Positions 45,274-57,658 of a DNA stretch of 64,000 nucleotides are shown piece by piece. The stretch comes from Hibiscus mutabilis (taxonomy: Eukaryota > Streptophyta > Magnoliopsida > Malvales > Malvaceae), in assembly GCA_019671005.1 (NCBI GenBank), contig CM033744.1, forward strand, positions 12,888,128 to 12,952,127, read 5' to 3'. Below the pieces are notes generated by a model. That model ran no database searches and was not told the origin of the DNA. It saw only the letters and a program-made list of their open reading frames with translations. The number at the start of each line of letters is the position of its first letter. Positions within the stretch are counted from its first letter, which is position 1. The translations under genes and the position numbers were made by a program.

Positions 45274-47960
45274 ATGACCAGGGCGAGACCAACTTCACAA
45301 GAATATCCCTTTGATTCAGAAATCGAACGAACCTTACAAAGACTTAGACGAAGGATAAGAGAAGCAATGGTAGATCAAGATGGCAATATGAATCAAGATG
45401 TTCGAGCAGGAGTAGGAGTGATTCTTGCACGAAACAGAACTATTCGAGACTATCTTGAAGAAGATCTTGATGGACTTAACCCAGGAGTTGTCGCACCTGA
45501 AATTGAAGCCGACCACTTTGAGTTGAAACCGGTAATGTTTAATATGATCAACACAATAGGTCAATTTGGCGGCTCAGCAACTGAAGATGCATGGCAACAT
45601 CTGAAATCTTTCCTTGAGATTTGCAACTCGTTCAAGATACACAGAGTCACCCCCGATGTCCTACGATTAAGATTATTCCCCTATTCACTGAGGGATAGGG
45701 CGAAAGCATGGTTGAATAGCATTCCTGCCGGATCTATAGCATCTTGGACTGATCTTTGTCGTGATTTCCTTGCTAGATTTAATCCTACAAATTTGGTGAT
45801 AAGCTTAGAACGACATTGCTTCTTTTCGGCAGCGGATGATGAATCCATGTACGAGGCTTGGGAGCGATATAGAGAACTTCTACACAAATGCCCTCTACAC
45901 GGATTCCCGGTGTGGACTCAAGTAACAATGTTTTACAACGCCGTGAATACACCAACAAGGATGATGCTAGATGCCTCGGCAAATGGCATACTCCTAGATA
46001 AGTCGCCGGAAGAAGCAATGCAAATTTTAAACAGGCTGGCCAAGAATGATTATCAATTCCCATCTACTAGAAGAGGAGGAGTTAGACGCCAAGCCACAAT
46101 ACATGAACTAGGATCATCAGATTCAATTTCGGCATAATTGGCCGCTTTAACCAAGATGGTCCAGAACATGCAAAAACCAAACAACACACATGAAGTCAAG
46201 GTAATGGATTCTTTTTGTGAGTTATGTGGTGATAACCATAATTCTTCTGAATGTATGCAGAATCCGGAATCCAGCTTCTATGTGGGGAATTACAATCGGA
46301 GCAACAACGTGATGTCCAATACATACAATCCAGCTTGGAAGAAGCACCTAAATTTTTCATGGAGTAATCCCACCAATGCTCTAAACCAGAACAATCAGAA
46401 TGCACAAGCATCGAGATTCCAGCAGAATATGCCACGGCAACAGATGCCGTAGCAACAACCGACAACATCTAGTTCTTTGGAAAATTCTCTAAATGCTTTT
46501 ATGATGAAAACTGAATCTTATATGGCTGAGAATAGTAATTTCATAAAAAGAACTGATGCTTTTATTAACAGGACCGAGATGAGATTGCAAAACCAAGAGG
46601 CGGCAATCAAATCATTGGAAAATCAAGTCAGACAGTTTTCTCAAAATCTGAATACTAGACCACAAGGAGGTTTACCTAGCGATACTGAAATCGCAAGAGG
46701 AACTGGCCATGAGCAATGTAAGGCGATCACCACTAGAAGTGGCCAACAACTTAGAGAGGCTCAAACCCGCTCATCAAACAAAACTCCACAAAAAGATCAA
46801 GATGAACCTAGCGGCAAAGCCTCAGATGCTGAACCAGGAATTGCCGCGGCAACCGGCAATAAGCATGCCTCGACAACCGACGATAAAGATGCTTCGGCAA
46901 CTTGCGATAAGCATGCCTCGGCAACCCCAGTTGATAATGCCTTGGCAACTCCAGATGTCCCGGCAATGCCGTCAATCAGGTTTCAAACCAATGAAAGGAT
47001 CGAAGATATCCGACTTCCACCACCATTCCCACAAAGGTTGAAGCGACATAAGCAAGAATACCAATTCAAGAAGTTTCTTGATATCCTAAAGCAAGTCCAC
47101 ATCAACTTGCCGCTGGTGGAAGCAATTGAACAAATGCCAAACTATGCCAAGTTTCTTAAAGACATTGTGTCCAAGAGAACAAGGCTAGGAGAGTTCGAAA
47201 TTGTTGCCACGACGGAGGGATGCATGGCAATGTTGCACAATCGTATGCCACCCAAGTTGAAGGATCCCGGAAGTTTCACAATATCATGTTCCATTGGAAA
47301 TCACTATGTCGGGAAAGCATTATGCGACCTTGGGGCTAGCATAAACTTGATGCCTAAATCGGTTTTCCAGAAACTAGGAATCGGGAAGGCAAGACCTACA
47401 ATGATTATATTTGCAGCTAGCCGACAGATCCTATGTGCATCCGAGAGGAAAAATCGAGGACATCTTGGTAAAAGTTGATAAATTTATTTTTCCCGCTGAC
47501 TTTATAGTTTTGGATTGTGAAGCGGATGAGCATGCACCCATCATTCTCGGGAGACCATTCCTAGCAACAGGAGAACCTTGGTGATGTTGAAAGGGAGAAC
47601 TCACAATGAGGGTGAATGACCAGCAGGTCAAACTAAATGTGTTCCAAACACTAAGGCATGCCGATGATCCAGAAGAATGCCAACTACTTCATGCCACGAC
47701 AGAGTTTAACTTCGATGAAGAATTTAGTTGCCTCGGCAACTACATTGCCGATCAAGAGGAACATGAGGAGTATGAAGAACCGGTCGATGAGGAACAACCA
47801 GAAGAGGCAAATTGGCTAGTCAATCGACCGGTACATACTTTGAACCCTTTGGACTACTCGGGTAAGGAAGGTAAGCTCGAAAAACCCTCTATTGAACATC
47901 CACCAATTCTTGAGTTGAAACAATTGCCAGAGCAACTAAAAATGTATACTTAGGGACCGA
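45274..47960 (+). pseudogene. Inner Athila gag and protease
   Basis: The likely start is the ATG at 45274 (MTRARPTSQEYPFDSEIERT), matching the outer Athila Gag start MTRSHPVVDEWPYDSKIEKT. An upstream in-frame ATG at 45256 is also possible. The Gag capsid domain is clear (WQHLKSFLEICNSFK, then YSLRDRAKAWLNSIPAGS, then DDESMYEAWERYRELL). In-frame stops lie at 46135-46137 and 46450-46452; the knuckle is CELCGDNHNSSEC. A Lys/Ser/Thr/Ala-rich linker (46800-46970) precedes protease with LCDLGASINLMP (catalytic DLGAS). A frameshift at about 47410 and indels near 47580 split the protease from VKVDKFIFPADFIVLD. The frame stays recognisable to about 47953. Confidence 0.88.
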
Positions 47961-47967
47961 TAATACA

Positions 47968-50961
47968 TTGCCTGTAATTATTTCTTCTAAGTTACAGCCT
48001 GAGCAGGAAAAGAAGCTGATCAAGATGTTGAAGCTACATAAAAAGGCAATAGGGTGGACAATTGCCGACTTGAAGGGAAATAGCCCGACAGTGTGCATGC
48101 ACAAGATCTTATTGGAAGATGATCACAAACCTTCAATTGAGGCCCAGAGAAGACTGAATCATGCCATGAAAGGGGTTGTAATGAAAGAAATCATCAAGTG
48201 GCTTGATGCCGGCATTATATACCCCATCTCTGATAGTACGTGGGTAAGTCTGGTACAATGTGTACCGAAAAAGGGAGGTATAACAGTGGTAAGCAATGAA
48301 AATAATGAACTTATCCCAACCAGGACTGTGACCGGTTGGAGGGTTTGTATGGACTATCGAAAGCTAAACAAAGCCACTAGGAAAGATCACTTCCCATTAC
48401 CCTTTATTGATCAAATGCTTTACCGTCTTGCAGATAAACCCTTTTATTGTTTTCTTGATGGTTATTCAGGTTACAATCAGATTGCCATAGCACCAGAAGA
48501 TTAAGAAAAGACAACCTTCACATGCCCATACGGTACTTATGCCTTCCGAAGGATGCCGTTCGGATTGTGTAACGCCCCGACAACCTTCCAAAGATGCATG
48601 ATGGCACTCTTTTCAGATATGGTCGAAGACTTCCTTGAGATCTTCATGGATGATTTTTCAGTTTTTGGTAATGACTTCGACAACTGTCTCGGCAATTTAG
48701 AGAGAGTGTTAGCAAGATGCGAAGAAACGGATTTAGTCCTCAATTGGGAGAAATGCCACTTTATGGTAGATGAAGGAATAGTGCTCAGCCACAAGATTTC
48801 ATCCAAGGGAATTGAAGTAGACAAAGCCAAGGTGGACGTGATCAAGAGATTACCCTCACCAAGTTCGGTTAAAGGAATTCGAAGTTTTCTCGGACATGCA
48901 GGTTTTTACAGGAGGTTCATTCATAATTTTTCTAAAATCACTAAACCCTTGTGTAATCTGCTTGAACAGGATAAAGTCTTCGATTTTGATGATTCTTGCA
49001 CCCAAGCATTCGAAACCCTAAAGAAAAAGCTTGCCTCGGCATCCATTGTCGTTCCACCAGATTGGACGTTACCGTTTGAGCTCATGTGTGATGCAAGTGA
49101 TTTCGCGGTAGGAGCAGTCCTAGGCCAACGCACAGGTAAGACCTTCCATGTGATATACTACGCTAGTAAAACTCTTAATGGTGCTCAAGTGAATTACACA
49201 ACAACGGAGAAAGAGTTACTAGCTGTAGTTTTCGCATTTGACAAGTTCCGATCCTATTTAATTGGTACAAAGGTAATTGTTCATACGGACCATTCGGCAA
49301 TCAAATACTTATTTGCTAAAAAGGATGCTAAACCTCGTTTGATTCGTTGGATATTACTTTTACAAGAATTTGATATTGAAATTAAGGACAGGAAAGGAAC
49401 AGAAAATCAAGTGGCCGATCACTTATCACGTTTGGAACGCAATAGGGAGGAGGACGCGGATCTAGAGATATGCAATGCATTCCCGAATGAACAAATTTTA
49501 GTTGCCTCGACAACCCTCGACGCCTCGGCAACCCTAGACGCCTCGGCAACCCACGACGCCTCGGCAACCATGGATGCACACGCCTCGACAACTCTCGATG
49601 CCGCAGCAGCCTTTGACGCGCACGCCTCGACAATCTTGGGAGCAGTCGCCACGGCAGCACATGCCTCGGTAATACCCTGGTACGCGGATTTAGTTAACTT
49701 CCTTGTTTGTGGTATTTTTCCTTATGGCATTACTCACCAAGGGAAGAAGCGGTTCCGCCATGATGCTAAGCATTACTTTTGGGATGAGCCTCTTTTGTTT
49801 AAACAATGTGCAGATCTGGTTATAAGCCGATGTGTCCCTGAAGAAGAGCAACAGAATGTACTCCGGCAATGCCATTCTTCACCCTATGGAGGACATTTTG
49901 GAGGAACTCGTACCACAGCCAAAGTCTTGCAATCCGATTTGTATTGGCCAACATTGTACAAAGATGCCCAAGACTTTTACAAGCAATGTGATCGTTGCCA
50001 GAGGACAGGCAATATCTCTAGACGACATGAGATGCCACTCCAGAACATCATCGAGGTGGAACTGTTCGATGTATGGGGGATCGACTTTATGGGACCTTTC
50101 CAATCTTCATTCGGCAACCTCTACATCTTACTTGCCGTCGACTATGTGTCTAAATGGGTAAAGGCAGCTGCAGTTCCCAACAACGATTCCAAGACCGTGC
50201 AACCATTCCTGCAGAAAAACATATTTACACGGTTTGGGATGCCGAGAGCAATTATCAGCGACGAAGGCAAGCATTTTGACAACAGACTAATTGCCAAGAT
50301 GTTGCAATGCTTCGGCATATCACACAAGATCGCCACGGCATATCACCCACAAACCAACGGGCAAGCAGAAATCTCCAACCGGGAATTGAAGGGTATACTC
50401 GAGAAAGTTATAAATCCCTCAAGGAAGGATTGGTCATTAAGACTAGATGACGCACTTTGGGCATATCGCACTGCTTTCAAAACACCCTTAGGTATGTCCC
50501 CCTTCCGACTTGTCTATGGTAAAACATGTCATCTACCGGTGGAAATCGAGCACAAGGCGTACTGGGCAATCAAGACCGTGAATATGGATTGGGAAAGTGC
50601 CAGACAAAAGCGCTTGATGGATCTCAATGAGATAGAAAAATTTCGTGCTCTCACCTATAACAATGCACGAATCTACAAGGAGAAAACAAAGCGATGGCAC
50701 AACAAGAAACTATTGCCACGGTAATTCACGCCAGGGTAACTAGTTCTCCTATTCAATTCTCGGCTAAAACTTTTCCTGGGAAAGCTGAAATCAAGATGGT
50801 CGGGACCATTTGAAGTCGTCAAACCATTCTCCCATGGCGCCGTGATAATCAAGTCCATCTCTGACAACCATGAATTCAAAGTTAATGGACAAAGATTGAA
50901 GCACTACAATGGTGCTCATGTGGAACGTAACAAGGAAGTGGTCAACTTAGAAGATGCATGA
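47968..50961 (+). pseudogene. Inner Athila pol: RT, RNase H, integrase
   Basis: One frame of about 1000 codons with three visible stops: 48502-48504 and two just after 50724. RT: WRVCMDYRKLNKATRKDHFP, MPFGLCNAPTTFQRC and the catalytic FMDDFSVFG (about 48650). RNase H: FELMCDASDFAVGAVLGQ, YTTTEKELLAVVFAFDKF and VADHLSRLE. An Ala/Thr-rich linker of about 55 residues (49500-49670) follows. Integrase then has the HHCC domain (SSPYGGHFGGTRT, CDRCQRTGN), the core with WGIDFMGPF, VSDEGKHF-like IISDEGKHF and ISNRELKGILEK (DDE residues present), and DALWAYRTAFKTP. The tail reads WSGPFEVVKPFSHGAV to a TGA at 50959-50961. Point mutations only, so decay is recent. Confidence 0.9.
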
Positions 50962-51494
50962 GCATGCTCTCCCTTTTGACATTTTTATTTATTTTTATTT
51001 TTATTTTTCGATTATTTAATTATTTTATTTTATTTTATTTCTTTTTTCCGATTTTTTTATTATTTTATTATTTTTCTGATTATTAGTAGTTTTAGGATAG
51101 ATTTTTTTTATTCAAGTTTAAGAATCCTATTACACATCTTTATTTATTTTCTTTATTAGTTTATCTTTAATTTTAATCCTTATTTGATTTGTTTTTGAAT
51201 TGTAGGAAAATAAGTTCAAGATAAAGAAGGAATTCTAAACCAAGTAGGAAAACATCTTCAACAAGGAAACTAATGGGCTGAATCTAAGGCTTATATAAAG
51301 CCTCCAATTCATCCTAACCAAAACCCCCTTGTCGACAACTTCTACGAAACCCTAACCCTTTTTTCGTTTTCCCCTAATCCCACCCACCTATCTTTTCTAT
51401 AAAACCCATCACCCTTAACCTATTCCTACTTTATATCTTGCAACTTTTTAGTTTCTTTTCTTTTCTTTGTTTTTACTCACAACCAAGATCATCC
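50962..51494 (+). other. Spacer between Athila pol and the third ORF
   Basis: T-rich low complexity (TTTATTTTTA type) at 50980-51090, then a TTGAATTGTAG|G site near 51206 that could serve as a splice acceptor for a subgenomic message, as suggested for Athila third ORFs. No gene seen. Splicing is inference. Confidence 0.45.
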
Positions 51495-53019
51495 ATGGCA
51501 TCCAAGATTAAACTTTTAGTTCACCCAAGTTCCTCCAAAGAACCAAGATACAAGAAGTTTGCTACACCGGTGGTTCAAGAAAGATTTCGATCCAAGTTTG
51601 AAAGCCAGAAAATTCATGAAGAACAAGGCTTTGAATACTCCAACTCTCATCAATATTTCGGCCTTGAACCATTCATCTTCAAGAGGATTGCACATCAAAA
51701 GTGGCAGATCTTTTGCCATCAACCGGAACCGGGTAACATCTCATGGGTAAGAGAATTCTATGTTCACTCACCTAACTCGGATAATCCTTATGTTTTTGTT
51801 CGTGACAGGGCCATACTTATAAGTCCCGAAAGCATCAACACCTTTTACGGACTTTACATTGAGGAGGACGAGCATCAAGCCTTCGTTGACCAAATCAATC
51901 CCAAGCAACTCGACGAGGTGCTTCAAGAACTCACTCAACAGGGAACTCATTGGAATGACGGTAAATACAAGGGCACGATAAATCGCCTTCGGCTTAAACC
52001 CGAGGCAAAACTATGGAATAAGTTTGTTAAAACTTATTTAATGCCCTCCACACACAATACTACCGTTGATATACCACGTCTTTTGCTCATACATTCTATT
52101 TTGTATAATCGCATCATTAACATTGGAAAAATTATTTGTGATGAGATTTTTGTATGCAGCTCAAAAGATAAGGGTTCTCTTTTCTTCCCATGCTTAATTT
52201 CTAACCTTTGCAAGGAGATGCATGTCCCGAGTGAGTCCACCGATGAAAAAGCCCTACCCAAGTCTGGTTGGAATTAAGCACTAATCTGAAAGCTAATGGG
52301 AGAGGCACCGGGAGATTCTTCAAGGCCTCCAATTGCCACGGCAACTCCTGCCGCCACGGCAATCCATAATGCCCAAGCACCTAACGCCAGGACAACTCGG
52401 CCACCAACCCCGGGACATTTTGAAGCACTTTTGCACCCATTGGTAAGCCACCTAAGGCAAATTGAAGACCGGCAACTAATGTTTATGCGGTACATGAAGG
52501 AGCACAACAATGCCATCACCCAAGTCATCCTAAAGAAGTACCCGGACAATCACGTGCCATTCCCAATCTTCCCCGCCGAGATCCTTGCTCCGGCAACCAA
52601 TGAAGCAGTCGCCACGGCAACCTCAACAGATGATGCCACGGCAACCTACATCGTGCACGCACAAGCTGACGCCACGGCAACCAACCCTGAAGATGCCACG
52701 GCAACCAAAGCTAAAGACATCCCGGCAACCACTGCAAAAGCCAAAGGTAAAGCACCTATGCCCGAATCAACTCCTACGGAATCATTTCTGATTTTTCAGA
52801 TTCGGACGAGTCCTCCATTGAACCAATAAAGACCGCACCAATTGAATCCTCCAAGCGAAAAGCCATTGACATTGATGAAGAGGACGATGAGGACAACCCG
52901 GTACGAGGATCGATTCCACCACCGGCAACAAGAAAACAACCATCGCGTTCAAGCAAGAGAATCAAGACACCGACTAGAAGGAAACTAATCATCTACGATG
53001 ACGAACTCTCAGAGTAAGT
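51495..53019 (+). pseudogene. Athila third ORF, plant-mobile transposase_32-like protein
   Basis: Open from 51438; I place the start at ATG 51495 (MASKIKLLVHPSSSKEPRYK), because the extra upstream residues are Phe/Ser-rich and untypical. The N-terminal domain (to about 52200) has WVREFYVHSPNSDNPYVFVR, ISPESINTFYGL and LMPSTHNTTVDIPRLLLIHS, features of the plant 'putative transposon protein' domain found after integrase in Athila elements. In-frame stops at about 52275 and 52287 and a frameshift near 52790 break it. The second half is Ala/Thr-rich from a repeated GCCACGGCAAC motif, and the end is acidic then basic (DEEDDEDN, KRIKTPTRRK), ending TAA at 53017-53019. Function is unknown; it is not a recognisable envelope protein, and I see no clear membrane segment. 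Confidence 0.75.
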
Positions 53020-53395
53020 CCTCGTATGCATTTTTATTTTTATTTTTCTCGTTATTTTATGCATGCATTGATGACAATGCCTCACTCGAGTTTGGGGGGA
53101 TTGTTATTAGTAGTTACCATGTTTAGTTATATTCATCTTAAGGATACATAAATTGCTTGCCATGCCTTTAATTGGAACAAGAATTGCTTAGATTTGATGA
53201 ATATTCGATGATGACTTTGCCAATGCACTTAATTGATAGAATTTTTATTCTAGGATAACCATGGAAAAACTTAGAATTTTACTATGATGCTAAATTTGAT
53301 GAAACACTGTTGTGGTTTGATTGATTTAAGGAATTCTAGTGAATTTAGGTTGATAATTAACAAATTGGGGGATTAGAATAAAAATTGGATGAATG

Positions 53396-53573
53396 CTAGA
53401 GGTGCCCGAAATTGGCTCTAGCATAAAAAAATTGATCACTAGAGGTGCCCGAAACTGGCTCTAGGATGTGTTAAAAAAATTTAACTAGAGGTGCCCGAAA
53501 CCGGCTCTAGTCGAATAAATTAACCTAATTAAACTAAAAACAAAACACTAGAGGTGCCCAACACTGGCTCTAG
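53396..53573 (+). repeat. Four 26-bp hairpin repeats in the Athila 3' region
   Basis: Copies at 53396-53421, 53439-53464, 53485-53510 and 53548-53573. Each begins CTAGAGGTGCCC and ends GGCTCTAG, so the ends CTAGAG/CTCTAG pair; the middle GAAACYGG varies. Spacers between copies are unrelated and AT-rich. They lie between the third ORF and the 3' LTR. Confidence 0.8.
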
Positions 53574-53839
53574 TTAAAACATGTTAAAAAGAACCCAATG
53601 AAGAAATTTGAAAATCTATTGTTTGCATAGAATCCGAAAATTCAACTTGCACACAACTCCTCACACACTTACAAGCATTATAGTTTGATTCCGAGTAATT
53701 CCTAAGTTTTCTGAAGAAATAAAAAGCCAATGATACTTTGTGCCCCGGTTCAGAGAATTGAAATCAAGTTCAAAGCTAAGTTTGTGAAAATTGAAGTCTT
53801 GGCAGGTAATTATGAGTTTGCATTGCTTGAGGACAAGCA

Positions 53840-53859
53840 ATAGTTCGAGTTTGGGGGTG
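53840..53859 (+). other. Polypurine tract of the inner Athila
   Basis: GAGTTTGGGGGTG lies immediately before the 3' LTR, the usual Athila plus-strand primer. Confidence 0.75.
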
Positions 53860-55424
53860 TGATAAGTGTTCAAAAGTACTATTTTTCTTACCCTTTTTAC
53901 TCATATTATTGTTAGACTTAGGCTCATATTAGTTGCATAGTTAGCCATTCATGCATTAATCCATGTTTCCTTCCATCGTTGAGCTTGATTACATAACTTG
54001 GTAGTTTTTGTGGAAAAGATGCTGCTTTGGTGTGCTTTTTGTGTGTATGTGCAGGATCACTTGCCAAAGCAATGCCGAGCTAGTTGCCAGGGCAATGCAT
54101 GAAGGATATGCCGAGCTAGTTGCCAGGGCAATGCATGAAGGAGGCGCCGAGCCAGTTGCCATGGGAATTGTCGACAAAGAGAAAATGCAATAGGGATGTC
54201 GAAATTGATGACTATAGAAGCCCAAGATGACATGGAGCAAGGCCCAAGCCCAAAGGAATTTGATTGCCATGCAGAGATTAAAGAAGAATTAAATTCCAAG
54301 AAGATAGGAGAAGTTCTAATAGGAATACAATTATAATAAAGAATTATATTCTTTAAAGATAATTTAATTCCAACTCAAACTCCTCCTCAAAGAAGGACTT
54401 TGGCCTAGCCCTAAAAATAGCAAGGAGATTTCGACAAGTCCTATAGAGAGCAATAGGGAAATTTTGACAAGTCCAAGTAGGGCAAGAGGAGAGAATTTTC
54501 GACAAGCATCAAGGGCAAGGAGGATTTCGACAAGCCTCCCCCTTCATCCTTTTCTTTCTTGTTCGGTTGGGTTCATGCTAGGGATTGTTTATCTTGTGTT
54601 TCTTTGGAACCTAGCCATGTACTAAATCTATTTGGCTATGGTTATTGTGTTTTGTGGTTGTGAGAAACTGTTGGTTTTTGTTTAGGTAATAAGAGTTTGC
54701 ACTTTTCTATTTCAAGGTTTATTCATTCTTGGTTCTTATTCTTGTTTGCGAGTGAATTGGGAGAGGATCTCGTGATTTCATCTATTTATCTAATATCGGG
54801 AGAGTTAGATTCAAGAAACGAATGAATATGATCTTTATTCAATCTATGGATGGTGAAGATTAATCCGGATTAGGAATAAGTTAAGGATTTCAACGGCTAA
54901 GAGGAGCGCAAGATTGGTTGTTGTTCACCCTTGATTCACGCAGGGATGTATTATCAAGGCATGCACAAGTAGCTAGATTTTCAACTTAGGGATAAGAAGA
55001 AACCATTGAAGAACGCTCTGCCGAACCTTGAAGGTTGCTGCCCAGACGCCCAAGTAGTTGCCCAACTAGTTGCCCAGGAAACCATCGATTAGTTGCCAAG
55101 GCAACCCCGTTGTGCAAGTTGCCACGGCAACTGAGTTGCCTGTGCACTCTTTTACCAAAACGATCCAATCGGCTATCACACCTCAACTCACGATAACCTG
55201 GCCTATCTCTCTCTCATTCAATCTCATCTTTTCATTTACTTAATTGCTTTCTAGATTAGTTATTAGTTAAAACTTCTATAATCATTTACTTGTGTTTTTA
55301 CTTTTTACAGTGCACGAGACTAGATTCTTGAAGTAGCACCAATCCCTATGGAGACGATATCTTTTATACTATAACTTGCGACGTGTATACTTGCACATTT
55401 GCGTAGCACTTATTACGCGCAACA
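53860..55424 (+). repeat. 3' LTR of the inner Athila
   Basis: Matches 43599-45151 with few differences, including an extra short CCAACTAGTTGC stretch near 55060. It is followed by the target duplication ATGTG. Confidence 0.95.
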
Positions 55425-57550
55425 ATGTGCATAGTATCGGTCTGCCAGCTGAAGTGTCACTGTGGTTGGTCTGGCTTCTATGCCAAGCTTCCTGAAAACT
55501 GACATTGGTATCAAGTTAAAGCTGGCTCCTAAGTCACATAGTGCCTTGCCCATGAATTTGTTGCCAATGGTGCAGGAAATAGTGAAACTTCCTGGATCTT
55601 TTAGCTTTGGTGGCAAACGGTTTAGGATCATGGTAATGCATCATTCGGTCAAAACAATAGTTTCAAAGTCTCCCAACTTCCTCTTCTTAGACAGGATGTC
55701 CTTCATGAATTTGACATAGTTGGGCATTTGCTCAAGGGCTTCTACCAATGGAATGTTGATTTGCAATTGCTTAAGAACCTTCAAGAAGCACTTGAACTGC
55801 TGATCTTGCTTATGCTTTTGAAGCCTTGCTGAAAATAGTGGTGGCAGATAAACATATGTCGGCGCTGTTGGCTTTACCAAGGCAGTACTAGCATCAGTCT
55901 GTTTGGCATCGGTGCTGGCATTGGTATGCTGTCTGGCATCGGTGTTGGCATCATCTACTTTTGATTACTCTTTTTCTGCTTCACTGGGATTATCTGCTGG
56001 CACTGGCTTCTCGATTTGGCAATTAACTGGCTGCTTGGCAGCCTTCTCCACCTCACACTGCTTACCGCTCCGAAGAGTTATGGCTTTACATTGCTCATTT
56101 TCTTTGTGTCGAGCATCTTCTATGTCATTTGGCAATGTTCTTTGGGGTGGATTGATGAGTGCTTTGGCAATCTACCCAAGTTGGACTTCCAAGTTTCTCA
56201 TTGACACTGCCAAACTCTGGACTGTGGCATCATTTATCTCCATGTACTCTGTGAGATTTTCTCCTTGGTTGAATCTCTACCCTTGCTGGAAATTGTTTTG
56301 GGCTTTCTGCGGCGCGGCATTCTGATAGAATGCTGGCATGCCATTGTTATTAAAAGTTGGCTTGGCATTGTTATGTTACCTCTAGGTACTCTGGCGCTAG
56401 GCATTGTACTAGTTACCTCCTTGATTTCCCCATGCTAAGTTAGGGTGTTGTCTCCAACCTGCATTATAAGTATTTGAGTTAGGATTATAGTAAGGATTAA
56501 CATTGCCAACAAAATTTACCGATTTAGGATTGACAGGGCATTCATCCACATGATGATTCTCTCCAAAAATTGTGCAAAATGGGTCTAATGTTTTGACTTC
56601 TTGGGCCTCATTGTTCTTTTGCAACATTATTACCATGCTAGTTAGGTTGGAAATCTCGGCATGGATGGACGTTAGTTCATCAACCTAAAATTTCTCATTG
56701 GTTTTAGTTCCGGTCCCAAGCCTAGCAACAGGATATTCAAATCATTGATTGCAATCCTCTCTAAAATGTCACCAGCCTTGGTTTACGTCTTGTCAAGCAA
56801 CAAACTGGCTGCTAAAGCATCAACAACAGTCCTTGTTTGTGCATTTAATCCATTGTAAAAGGTTTATATTTGAGTCCAATTCATGAATCCATGCATAGGA
56901 CACCTTTTCAGCAGATCTTTGAATCTTTCCCAGGCATCATATAAGGTCTCATCCTCAGCTTGCCTGAATGTAATGATCTCTCCTCGTAGCTTGGCAGTGA
57001 GTGTTGGCGGCTGAAATCTTGTCAAGAACTTCTGGCATAGGTCTGCCCATGAAGTGACTGAGCCAGGTGGCAAAGAATTGAGCCAAGCCTTAGCTCTATG
57101 TCTCAAGGAAAAGGTGAACAACTTTAGCTTCACGATATCTTCAGGTACTCTATTTTGTTGAAATAATTGGCAAATTTCCATGAACTACTTCAGATGTTGC
57201 CTCAGATCTCCAGTAAGTGTTTTATCAAATTGACCTATATTCAACAGAGTTTGAATCATTACCAGCTTAAGTTCAAAATTGACATCGTTTACCTATGTGC
57301 CAACAAGTCCTGGCATCAAATTGTCAATATTTGGTGCCGAATATTCTCTAATAGGTCTCTCATTAACAATTGAGACAATAGGTGGTGGTGGTATCTCATT
57401 ATTAAATGGGTTTCCTCCATTGTTCACCACACCATTCCCTTCGTTACCTTGGTTTTGCATCTCTCGAAACCTTCTCTTTAACCTCCGCAAGGTTTTCTCA
57501 ATTTTCGAATCGTATGGCCACTCGTCCACCACAGGATGGCTTCTGGTCAT
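55425..57550 (-). pseudogene. Outer Athila gag and N-terminal protease
   Basis: The start is ATG at 57550-57548 (MTRSHPVVDEWPYDSKIEKT). The capsid domain at 57181-56864 has LKLFTFSLRHRAKAWLNSLP and DETLYDAWERFKDLLKRCPM. The zinc-knuckle region at 56600 reads CTIFGENHHVDEC, where the second Cys is Phe, so metal binding is probably lost. The linker at 55870-55950 encodes DAST-type repeats. Protease begins at 55631 with PPKLKDPGSFTIS and CDLGASFNLIP, and breaks at LADRYYAH, where the inner Athila entered; it resumes at 43593. There are several stops. Gag and protease would act in particle assembly and maturation. Confidence 0.87.
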
Positions 57551-57629
57551 ACACCGAAAAAATAAAAGGTAAAAACAAAAATAAAATTAAAAGAAAGACA
57601 AGTAGCAATTTGAAAACAATCAATTCTGT

Positions 57630-57655
57630 TGCAATCCCCGACAACGGCGCCAAAA
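57630..57655 (-). other. Outer Athila primer-binding site
   Basis: On the minus strand TGGCGCCGTTGTCGGGG, the Athila tRNA-Asp-type site with one change, lies beside the LTR end TCTACA. It fixes 57659 as the inner edge of the 5' LTR. Confidence 0.82.
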
Positions 57656-57658
57656 ACT

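Larger units (their letters stand above)
43599..55424 (+). mobile_element. Inner Athila element, complete, with ATGTG duplication
   Basis: LTRs of 1553 bp (43599-45151) and 1565 bp (53860-55424) both start TGATAAGTG and end CGCGCAACA. Flanks 43594-43598 and 55425-55429 are both ATGTG. Internal order is primer site, gag-protease, pol, third ORF, hairpin-repeat region, purine tract. Its few stops and close LTRs make it the youngest-looking element here. Confidence 0.95.

Noticed and set aside
51438..53019. Envelope protein in the Athila third ORF
   Set aside because: Sequence matches the plant-mobile transposase_32-like family and lacks a clear signal peptide or C-terminal membrane segment.
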